From: Streptomyces pseudogriseolus
GTDB lineage: Bacteria > Actinomycetota > Actinomycetes > Streptomycetales > Streptomycetaceae
Length of the DNA: 64,000 nucleotides
Assembly (NCBI GenBank): GCA_002154585.1
Contig: MUNG01000002.1
Span: forward strand, 1 to 64,000
Direction of reading: 5' to 3'
Below, piece by piece: positions 57,478 to 64,000 of the stretch. The first letter of the stretch is position 1. Each line of letters opens with the position of its first letter. A program made the position numbers and the translations under genes. The notes beneath the pieces were generated by a model. The model was not told the origin of the DNA. It did not search any database and saw only the letters and a program-made list of their open reading frames with translations.

Positions 57478-58686
57478 TCAGTGCGTGACGGCGGTCGGCC
57501 GCTCGGCAAGGATTCCGTCGGCGACCGGCGTGCCGGTCACGCGCTCGCAGCGCTCGAGACCGGACGAGAGGACGGCGAGCGCCAGGGCGGCCGCGGCGAG
57601 GACGGCGCCCACCCAGTTGGGAGCGGTGTAGCCGAACCCGGCGGCGATCACGAGGCCGCCCAGCCAGGCGGACAGCGCGTTGCCCAGGTTGAAGGCGCCG
57701 ATGTTGAGGGCCGAGGCCAGGGTGGGCGCGCCGTGCGCGTGGTCCAGGACCCGCTTCTGCAGCGGAGGGACGGTGGCGAAGCCGAGGGCGCCGACGAGAG
57801 TGATGGTGACGGCCGCGGCGATCTTGTCGTGGGCGGTCAGGGTGAACAGCGCCAGGACGGCGGCGAGGGCCCCGAGGGACACGTACAGCATGGGCATCAG
57901 GGCGCGGTCGGCGTATGTGCCGCCGACGAGGTTGCCGCCCACCATGCCGAGACCGAACAGCACCAGCAGCCAGGTGACGGAGCCGTCGGCGAAGCCCGTG
58001 ACGTGCGTCATCATCGGCGCGATGTAGGTGATCGCCGCGAAGACGCCGCCGAAGCCGAGCACGGTCATCGCCATGGCGAGGAGGACCTGCACGTTCTTCA
58101 GGGCGGCCAGCTCGTGGCGCAGCCGCACGCCCACGGGCTTGGGCATGTCGGGCACCAGCCTGGCGACGCCCAGCAGGCCGACCACACCGAGCGCGGCGAC
58201 GATGCCGAAGGTGACGCGCCAGCCGACGGACTGGCCGACCAGGGTGCCCAGCGGCACGCCGACGACGTTGGCGACGGTGAGTCCGGTGAACATCAGCGAG
58301 ATGGCGCCGGCCCGCTTGTCGGGGGCGACCAGGTCGGCGGCGACCACGGAGCCGATGCCGAAGAAGGCGCCGTGTGCCAGGGAGGCGACCACCCGTCCGG
58401 CCAGCATGAGACCGAAGGTGGGGGCCAGCGCCGAGAGCAGGTTGCCGACGACGAAGAGGCCCATCAGCAGCATCAGCATGCGCTTGCGGGAGATCTTGGT
58501 GCCGAGCACGGTCATCAAGGGGGCGCCGAACATGACACCCAGGGCGTAGCCGGTCACCAGATAACCGGCCGTGGGGATGGAGACACCGAAGTCGCCCGCG
58601 ACCTCGGGCAGCAAGCCCATGATCACGAACTCGGTGGTGCCGATCCCGAAGGCCCCGATCGCGAGGGCCAGAAGCGCAAGAGGCAT
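57478..58686 (-). CDS. MFS transporter (AraJ/drug-efflux type)
   Basis: This 402-residue protein has 12 transmembrane helices. It opens LALAIGAFGIGTTEFVIMGLLP, the signature of the arabinose-efflux/PbuE/chloramphenicol-resistance group, with the loop 2-3 motif GTKISRKRMLML. The substrate is unknown. It is divergent from a MarR regulator, which most likely represses it. Confidence 0.92.
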   Translation of the reverse strand: MPLALLALAIGAFGIGTTEFVIMGLLPEVAGDFGVSIPTAGYLVTGYALGVMFGAPLMTVLGTKISRKRMLMLLMGLFVVGNLLSALAPTFGLMLAGRVVASLAHGAFFGIGSVVAADLVAPDKRAGAISLMFTGLTVANVVGVPLGTLVGQSVGWRVTFGIVAALGVVGLLGVARLVPDMPKPVGVRLRHELAALKNVQVLLAMAMTVLGFGGVFAAITYIAPMMTHVTGFADGSVTWLLVLFGLGMVGGNLVGGTYADRALMPMLYVSLGALAAVLALFTLTAHDKIAAAVTITLVGALGFATVPPLQKRVLDHAHGAPTLASALNIGAFNLGNALSAWLGGLVIAAGFGYTAPNWVGAVLAAAALALAVLSSGLERCERVTGTPVADGILAERPTAVTH

Positions 58687-58740
58687 GAGGGCACAGACCT
58701 TCCAGAGATTGCAGGAGCGCTTAGCGAGACCCGACAATAG

Positions 58741-58775
58741 TTGCAGACGCGGGATATTTGCAAGCGCGGGCTATT
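58741..58775. promoter_or_regulatory. Candidate MarR operator: two direct repeats
   Basis: TTGCAGACGCGGGATATT (58741-58758) and TTGCAAGCGCGGGCTATT (58758-58775) are 18-bp copies offset by 17 bp, in the 141-bp gap between the divergent MFS and MarR genes. Confidence 0.5.
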
Positions 58776-58827
58776 GCGTTCGTGCTCTACCCTGGTGGCA
58801 GACGCTGCTGGACGGAGGAATCGCCCC

Positions 58828-59292
58828 ATGACAGCCACGGATCCCGCGCTCACCGCCCTTGCCCAGGGCTGGTGCGCTCTCTCGCTGCTGCACGGGAGGA
58901 TCGAGTCCCACATCGAGCGCGCCCTGCAGTCCCGGCACGATCTGAGCGTGCGGGAGTACTCCCTGCTCGACGTGTTGAGCCGGCAGCACGCCGGTGAGGG
59001 CGGCCATCTGCAGATGAAGCAGGTCGCCGACGCGGTCGTGCTCAGCCAGAGCGCCACCACACGGCTGGTCACCCGGCTCGAGGACCGCGGTCTGCTGGAG
59101 CGGTACCTCTGCCCCACCGACCGGCGCGGTATCTACACCGACGTCACCGAGGCCGGACTCACGCTGCTGGAGGAGGCGCGGCCCACCAACGACACCGCGC
59201 TGCGCGAGGCGCTCGACGAGGCGGCGAAGAACCCCGACCTCGCCCCGCTGGTCCTGGTCGTGGAGACGCTCAAGGCGCCGGTGCCCGCATAG
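58828..59292 (+). CDS. MarR-family transcriptional regulator
   Basis: This 154-residue winged-helix regulator has LQMKQVADAVVLSQSATTRLV as recognition region and the wing RLEDRGLLERYLCPTDRRG. ATG 58828 follows GGAGGAA. It probably represses the divergent MFS gene and itself through the repeats between them. Confidence 0.9.
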   Translation: MTATDPALTALAQGWCALSLLHGRIESHIERALQSRHDLSVREYSLLDVLSRQHAGEGGHLQMKQVADAVVLSQSATTRLVTRLEDRGLLERYLCPTDRRGIYTDVTEAGLTLLEEARPTNDTALREALDEAAKNPDLAPLVLVVETLKAPVPA

Positions 59293-59301
59293 GGTGCGGG
59301 C

Positions 59302-59754
59302 ATGGGAGATCTCGAGATACAACCCGCGACCGCCGACGACGTCCCTGCGATCGTCGCCCTGCTGGCGGACGACCCGCTGGGCGCGCAACGTGAGTCGCCG
59401 GACGACCTCACGCCCTACCTGACCGCGCTGGAGCGGCTGCGCAGCGATCCCCACCAGCACCTGGTCGTGGCCGTCCGGGAGGGGCGGGTCGTCGGGACGC
59501 TCCAGCTCACGATCATTCCCGGGCTCTCCCGCCGTGGCGCCACACGGTCGGTCATCGAAGGCGTGCGTATCCACGCGGACGAACGCGGCGGCGGCCTGGG
59601 CAGCCGGCTGATGGAGTGGGCGATCGACACCTCCCGACGCGAGGGCTGCCATCTGGTCCAGCTGACTTCGGACAACACCCGCACCGACGCCCATCGGTTC
59701 TACGAGCGGCTCGGTTTCACGGCGTCCCACGTCGGCTTCAAGATGGCGTTGTGA
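59302..59754 (+). CDS. GNAT-family N-acetyltransferase
   Basis: This single-domain GNAT protein of 150 residues has the acetyl-CoA motif VRIHADERGGGLGSRLMEWA and the C-terminal FYERLGFTASHVGFKMAL. It starts 9 bases after the MarR stop, so it is probably co-transcribed. The substrate is unknown. Confidence 0.9.
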   Translation: MGDLEIQPATADDVPAIVALLADDPLGAQRESPDDLTPYLTALERLRSDPHQHLVVAVREGRVVGTLQLTIIPGLSRRGATRSVIEGVRIHADERGGGLGSRLMEWAIDTSRREGCHLVQLTSDNTRTDAHRFYERLGFTASHVGFKMAL

Positions 59755-59756
59755 CG

Positions 59757-59790
59757 AAGCGGCTGTGTTTCATGTGAAACACAGCCGCTT
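59757..59790. terminator. Bidirectional terminator hairpin containing a parS variant
   Basis: A 34-bp near-perfect palindrome (only the central T/G pair mismatches) lies between convergent genes, 3 bases after the GNAT stop and 20 before the end of the hydrolase gene. Its centre, GTTTCATGTGAAAC (59767-59780), differs from parS at one base. Confidence 0.85.
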
Positions 59791-59810
59791 GCCTGCGGAC
59801 GACGGGCCGA

Positions 59811-61196
59811 TTACAGGATGCCCCGCCACCCTTCCGCGTCCACGCCGCCGGGCACCGGAGCGCCCTCCTCGTACGGCTGCCGGGTGAACACGAACGAACC
59901 GAGGTCGAGGTGGCTGACCGTGCCGTCCGGCCGCCGTACGGGCGTCAGCACTTCCCCGGCGTAGTAGCCCTCGAGCCCCACCCAGCCTCCGTCACCGTCC
60001 GGCCGGAAGCGTGAACGCCGCCCCTTCCCGGAGAGCGCCTCCAGCGCGAGCAGCCCGTCGGCCGACAGCCGCAGCCCGAAGGCGTTCGTCCCCCAGTACC
60101 ACTGCCCCACCAGGTCGAGTACGGCGGAGTCGGCCTCCCGGAGCGGGCGCCAGGGTGCGGGAAGACACGGTTCCGCCTCGGCGACGATCCGCACCAGGTC
60201 CGCGGCGACCGTGAACGGTGCGGGACCGGACGTGCAGTTGGCGAGGACCACCGCGCTGACGTCGTCCGCGAGACCCATCGTCAGGCAGGCGAGGAACCCC
60301 GGGAGCGAGCCGGTGTGCCCGACGAGCGCCCTGCCGTGCTGATGGCGCAACTCCAGCCCCAGGCCGTACGCGTAGCCGTCGGCCACGTCCGCCGCCTCGG
60401 CCGGCGCCGCAGGCGTCCGCATCTCCCGCACCGACTCGGCGCTCAGCACCCGGTCGTCCCCCGCGGCCAGGAAGGCCGCGAAGCGGGCCAGGTCGTCGGT
60501 GGTGGACCACAGCTGCCCGGCGGGGGCCATCACGCCCAGGTTCTCCAGCGGCTCGGGCCGCATCACGTCGGCCCAGGGATGCACGGCCCAGCCGCCTGCG
60601 TGCGCGGCCACCGGCTCCACCGTCGTGCGGTGCAGCCCCAGAGGTTCGAGCACCTCCCGCCGGAGGACCTTCTCCCACGGTGCCCCGCGCAGCTTCTCGA
60701 CCAGCGCGCCGAGCAGCGCGTATCCGGGGTTCGAATAGTGGAAGCGCCGGCCCACCGGGTGCACCAGGGGGCGCTCGCCCAGGACGTCGGCGAGTTGGGG
60801 ACGCAGGGAGCCGGGGGTCCGCTCCCACCAGGGCCCGGGTGTCTCGGCGGCGAGTCCGGCGCGGTGCGCGAGCAGGTCGAGGAGGGTCACCTCTCCCACG
60901 CCGGTGCCCGGCAGGTGCTTCTCCAGGGGGTCGGCGAGGTCGAGCAGCCCTTCGTCCCGGAGCCGCAGCACCAGGACGGCGGTGAAGGTCTTGGTGATCG
61001 AACCGATCCGGTACTGGACGTCGCCGTCCGGGACCTCTCCCTCCACCGAGGTCCGGGCCCCGCTCCACACCATCCTTCCGCCCCGCACAACGGCCGCGAC
61101 GAGTGACGGCGCCCGCCCTTCGCTCTGCGCGACGGCGATCCGGTGCAGCAGCGCCCGCCGGGTGCCCGGCAGCAGTTCTTCCTGAGGTGACGTCAT
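59811..61196 (-). CDS. Serine hydrolase of the beta-lactamase/PBP4* family
   Basis: This 461-residue class C beta-lactamase-like esterase or peptidase has the SxxK motif SITKTFTA, the YxN motif FHYSNPGYALLG and HTGSLPGF in place of KTG. A C-terminal accessory domain (~345-450) follows. It lacks a signal peptide, so it is probably a cytoplasmic esterase or D-amino peptidase rather than a resistance enzyme. Confidence 0.88.
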   Translation of the reverse strand: MTSPQEELLPGTRRALLHRIAVAQSEGRAPSLVAAVVRGGRMVWSGARTSVEGEVPDGDVQYRIGSITKTFTAVLVLRLRDEGLLDLADPLEKHLPGTGVGEVTLLDLLAHRAGLAAETPGPWWERTPGSLRPQLADVLGERPLVHPVGRRFHYSNPGYALLGALVEKLRGAPWEKVLRREVLEPLGLHRTTVEPVAAHAGGWAVHPWADVMRPEPLENLGVMAPAGQLWSTTDDLARFAAFLAAGDDRVLSAESVREMRTPAAPAEAADVADGYAYGLGLELRHQHGRALVGHTGSLPGFLACLTMGLADDVSAVVLANCTSGPAPFTVAADLVRIVAEAEPCLPAPWRPLREADSAVLDLVGQWYWGTNAFGLRLSADGLLALEALSGKGRRSRFRPDGDGGWVGLEGYYAGEVLTPVRRPDGTVSHLDLGSFVFTRQPYEEGAPVPGGVDAEGWRGIL

Positions 61197-61241
61197 GCCA
61201 CCAGTTCAGCAGGTACGTCCGGCCGACGCGCCCGAGTGGTG

Positions 61242-61432
61242 TCAGGGCACCAGGACGACCTTGCCGGGTTGGCGCGTGCCTCGATGATCTCGTGCGCCCG
61301 GGCCGCCTCGGTCAGCGGCACACAGGCGTGGACGACGGCACGCAGCCGGCTGGACAGGGCGTAGTCCCACAGCTCCTCGCTGTGCCGGTCGTAGAGGTCG
61401 CGGCGGGTCCGTGCGAAGCGCGCGAGGGCGCC
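61242..61432 (-). pseudogene. Remnant of a quinone oxidoreductase (zinc-type dehydrogenase family)
   Basis: About 60 codons of the C-terminus remain: LWDYALSSRLRAVVHACVPL, then AARAHEIIEARANP. One base is missing near 61262, where AACCCGGCAAG should read AACCCGGGCAAG. After that the other frame gives the family's usual GKVVLVP and stop. The N-terminal four fifths are absent; the sequence changes near 61433. Confidence 0.65.
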
Positions 61433-61525
61433 ACCTCGCCCGGGTGGCGACCCCGGACGAACTCTGCGCCGGGTGTGAAGGGCTGCGGTCGCATCGATCG
61501 GTGTGCAGTACTTGATGACTGCAGG

Positions 61526-62428
61526 TCATCGGCTCGTCGGTCCAAGGGAACAACAGGCCGGAACCGGGTCCCGCGCTTCAGCGTTCGTGCGATGTGGTGA
61601 GCCGAAGCGCGCCAGGCAGTGCCAGACCCTCTTGAGCGCCTGTGGCTCGTAGCTGTCTGTGCGGGCAGCGTCACCAATGATCCGAGGATCAAGCCAGCCG
61701 TCGACCGCGATCTCGGCGCCCAGATCGACGTACTCCTGGCCGCGGTAGTCCGGATGGCGTCGCAGGTGATCCACAGCAAGTCGGAAGCCGGGATGCCACT
61801 CAATGGCCAACGGGAGTCGTCGGGCCATGTCCTCCACGGCCGTGCCGCGATAGCTGGGGTCCAACACCAGGGCTTCTACGTCGCGGTCGAACCTGACCGG
61901 CCCATGAATCTGCGCTTCGATGTGGCCGTCCAGGGCGTCCAGGCCGTCGGCCTCGGCCAGTTCAAGGAGCGAAAAGCGGTTGGCAACTCCGAACGCCGAG
62001 GGGTCGGTGGAGCTGTCCGGGTAGCAGAACGTGGCTCGCGCGAGGGTCTCGACCGTGAGCCTGAAGTGCGAGCAGCCGAATCGAGGTGCCCCGCCGACAG
62101 CGTCCCGCCGGTAGTTCAGCGCTCCGTAAACGGGGCGGTCGCCGGCGGCGGCGTGGTCGTAGGCCCCTCCGAAGATGCGGTTCTCCCAGCGCCATCTGTC
62201 CCCGCCCGGGTAAGCGGTCAGTCCTCCATTGCTGGTGCCCGTCACGAACTGCGACCGGTATGTTCCGTCCTCCGCCATCTTGAGCAGGATCGGGCGGCCG
62301 CCCACCATGCGGTCGGGGTGGAAGTTCATCGTCAGCCGCAGTCCTCGGTTCAGCGGCCCTCCCGATGACAGGGCCGCGACATGACGCAGGGCCCTCTCCT
62401 GTGGCGACCGGGCGACATCAGTAGCCAT
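61526..62428 (-). CDS. DUF3626 protein
   Basis: This 300-residue protein matches the DUF3626 family as I recognise it: SPQERALRHVAALS, LTMNFHPDR, YRSQFVTGTSNGGLTAYPGG, RPVYGALNYRRDAVGGAPRFG and HFRLTVETLARATFCYPDS. Function is unknown. ATG 62428 is used; the open frame extends 56 codons upstream without coding character. The gene sits between a decayed gene and dnaB and has less codon bias than its neighbours, suggesting local insertion. Confidence 0.8.
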   Translation of the reverse strand: MATDVARSPQERALRHVAALSSGGPLNRGLRLTMNFHPDRMVGGRPILLKMAEDGTYRSQFVTGTSNGGLTAYPGGDRWRWENRIFGGAYDHAAAGDRPVYGALNYRRDAVGGAPRFGCSHFRLTVETLARATFCYPDSSTDPSAFGVANRFSLLELAEADGLDALDGHIEAQIHGPVRFDRDVEALVLDPSYRGTAVEDMARRLPLAIEWHPGFRLAVDHLRRHPDYRGQEYVDLGAEIAVDGWLDPRIIGDAARTDSYEPQALKRVWHCLARFGSPHRTNAEARDPVPACCSLGPTSR

Positions 62429-62642
62429 CCGCGCAGTGTGCCCGCACAGCATCGGTGACCACACCAGGTTTGCATCGGCCACAGTCGCGCCGCTGCATCG
62501 GCCGATCAGTAGATGCCGTCTCCTCGACGACCGACCCCGAGTGTCTGTCACCCGGAGGGATGGAAACCCCGACCAGGCGCCTCGCAACGACGGCACATGC
62601 TCCGTCGGTGTGATCGCGGCTGAGTCTGTGCCATGAGGCCGC

Positions 62643-64000
62643 TCAGGTCTGCGCCATGTCCACGAAACGCGAGTAGTGGCCCTGGAAGGCGACCGTGATG
62701 GTGGCTGTCGGGCCGTTGCGGTGCTTGGCGACGATCAGGTCGGCCTCGCCCGCACGCGGGGACTCCTTCTCGTAGGCGTCCTCGCGGTGCAGCAGGATGA
62801 CCATGTCGGCGTCCTGCTCGATGGAGCCCGACTCACGCAGGTCGGAGACCATCGGCTTCTTGTCCGTGCGCTGCTCGGGGCCACGGTTCAGCTGGGACAG
62901 CGCGATGACAGGGATCTCCAGCTCCTTGGCGAGCAGCTTGAGGTTACGGGACATGTCCGAAACCTCCTGCTGCCGGCTCTCGGCCCGCTTGGAACCACCG
63001 GACTGCATCAGCTGGAGGTAGTCGATGACGACCAGCTTCAGGTCGTTGCGCTGCTTCAGGCGCCGGCACTTCGCGCGGATCTCCATCATCGACAGGTTCG
63101 GCGAGTCGTCGATGTAGAGCGGGGCGGCCGAGACGTCCGGCATCCGCCGGGCCAGCCGGGTCCAGTCCTCGTCGGTCATCGTGCCGGACCGCATGTGGTG
63201 CAGGGCGACGCGGGCCTCCGCGGACAGCAGACGCATCGCGATCTCGTTGCGGCCCATCTCCAGCGAGAAGATGACGCTGGGCAGGTTGTTCTTGATGGAC
63301 GCGGCTCGCGCGAAGTCCAGCGCGAGCGTCGACTTGCCCATCGCGGGACGCGCCGCGATGACGATCATCTGACCGGGGTGCAGCCCGTTGGTGAGGGAGT
63401 CGAAGTCGGTGAACCCGGTGGGCACACCCGTCATCTCGCCGCTGCGTGACCCGATCGCCTCGATCTCGTCGAGGGCGCCCTCCATGATGTCGCCGAGCGG
63501 GAGGTAGTCCTCGCTGGTGCGCTGCTCGGTGACGGCGTAGATCTCCGCCTGGGCACGGTTGACGATCTCGTCGACGTCGTCGTCGGCCGCGTATCCCATC
63601 TGGGTGATGCGGGTGCCCGCCTCGACCAGCCGGCGCAGCACCGCCCGCTCGTGCACGATCTCCGCGTAGTACGCCGCGTTGGCCGCCGTGGGCACCGTCT
63701 GCACGAGGGTGTGCAGGTACGACGCCCCGCCCACCTTGTTGATCTCGCCGCGCTTGGTCAGCTCCGCGGCGATCGTGATCGGGTCGGCCGGCTCGCCCTT
63801 GGCGTAGACGTCGAGGATGGCGGTGTAGATCGTCTCGTGGGCCGGTTTGTAGAAGTCGTGGCCCTTGAGGATCTCCACCACGTCGGCGATGGCGTCCTTG
63901 GACAGCAGCATGCCGCCCAGCACGGACTGCTCGGCCTCGAGGTCCTGGGGCGGGACCCGCTCGAAGGCGGAGCCTCCGCCGTCCCACACGCCCCGGTCCG
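62643..64000 (-). CDS. dnaB: Replicative DNA helicase DnaB (5' end beyond the window)
   Basis: The visible 452 codons cover an N-terminal DnaB domain (VPPQDLEAEQSVLGGMLLSKDAI region) and the RecA-like ATPase with Walker A ARPAMGKSTLA, MGRNEIAMRLLSAEA, Walker B LVVIDYLQLM, the arginine-finger region KHRNGPTATI and the C-terminal QGHYSRF. The frame is open to the window edge (DRGVWDGGGSAFERV), and the family needs roughly 40 more residues upstream. There is no intein. It unwinds DNA at the replication fork. Confidence 0.97.
   Translation of the reverse strand, partial: DRGVWDGGGSAFERVPPQDLEAEQSVLGGMLLSKDAIADVVEILKGHDFYKPAHETIYTAILDVYAKGEPADPITIAAELTKRGEINKVGGASYLHTLVQTVPTAANAAYYAEIVHERAVLRRLVEAGTRITQMGYAADDDVDEIVNRAQAEIYAVTEQRTSEDYLPLGDIMEGALDEIEAIGSRSGEMTGVPTGFTDFDSLTNGLHPGQMIVIAARPAMGKSTLALDFARAASIKNNLPSVIFSLEMGRNEIAMRLLSAEARVALHHMRSGTMTDEDWTRLARRMPDVSAAPLYIDDSPNLSMMEIRAKCRRLKQRNDLKLVVIDYLQLMQSGGSKRAESRQQEVSDMSRNLKLLAKELEIPVIALSQLNRGPEQRTDKKPMVSDLRESGSIEQDADMVILLHREDAYEKESPRAGEADLIVAKHRNGPTATITVAFQGHYSRFVDMAQT

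Noticed and set aside
59707..59720. GGTTTCACGGCG as a further parS site
   Set aside because: Only the left half matches and it is inside the GNAT coding sequence.
59811..61196. Beta-lactamase resistance gene
   Set aside because: There is no signal peptide, and the motif pattern is that of general serine hydrolases of this family.

Overview
The window is chromosomal DNA from a Streptomyces. The evidence is very high GC with strong third-position GC bias, frequent GTG and leaderless starts, the sporulation genes ssgR and ssgA, a LAXTG-type sortase substrate, a dtpA/Sco/ECuC copper cluster, rare TTA codons, and repeated 14-bp parS sites (GTTTCACGTGAAAC) of the kind that cluster around oriC in this genus. 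Gene content and order match the origin-proximal core of the S. coelicolor chromosome, roughly dnaB to beyond dtpA. That comparison is from memory, not from a search.

Layout, left to right. 1-9.4 kb: housekeeping and hypothetical genes (start of a Pro/Ala-rich protein, glycerophosphodiester phosphodiesterase, RsbW-like ATPase, SEC-C protein, lipoprotein, prim-pol domain protein, SpoIIE-type PP2C protein, aminopeptidase P). 9.5-13.4 kb: a large sortase-anchored protein with a nuclease-like motif, a second RsbW-like ATPase and a membrane protein. 13.6-18.9 kb: extracytoplasmic copper operon (YcnI-like, Sco, ECuC/PCuAC, CopCD-like, DtpA). 19-22.7 kb: pheA, a cluster of DnaA boxes, serS, a HAD phosphatase and an odd serine-type tRNA. 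23-26.6 kb: two translationally coupled ABC pairs. 26.7-32.8 kb: an EphD-like hydrolase/dehydrogenase fusion, kptA, an LLM oxidoreductase, a second HAD protein and an M23 peptidase. 33-40.4 kb: cydABCD under a Rex operator, then hisC. 40.9-46.1 kb: a LacI regulator, a calcineurin-like phosphatase, a membrane protein and a TerD/VWA protein. 46.2-51.3 kb: thiC with a TPP riboswitch, a YibE/F transporter, ssgA and ssgR. 51.4-59.8 kb: small membrane and cupin proteins, a ptpA/lyase operon, LysR, NUDIX, GNAT, HbpS-like, MFS/MarR and GNAT genes. 59.8-64 kb: a beta-lactamase-like hydrolase, a decayed quinone oxidoreductase, a DUF3626 gene and dnaB, which runs off the window.

How it works together. 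Chromosome maintenance is overlaid on ordinary metabolism. Seven parS or parS-like sites lie about 4-12 kb apart. Three sit inside genes and always encode Phe-His-Val-Lys, one sits in a terminator hairpin and one beside a riboswitch. A DnaA-box cluster lies in the pheA-serS gap, with a smaller one before kptA. Development is represented by ssgR/ssgA, the copper/DtpA pathway and TTA-containing regulators (bldA dependence). Oxygen limitation is represented by the Rex-controlled cytochrome bd genes.

I see no CRISPR array, prophage, insertion sequence or biosynthetic cluster. The least explained items are the sortase-anchored putative PD-(D/E)XK protein, the tRNA with a non-canonical anticodon loop, and the placement of parS inside genes and hairpins.
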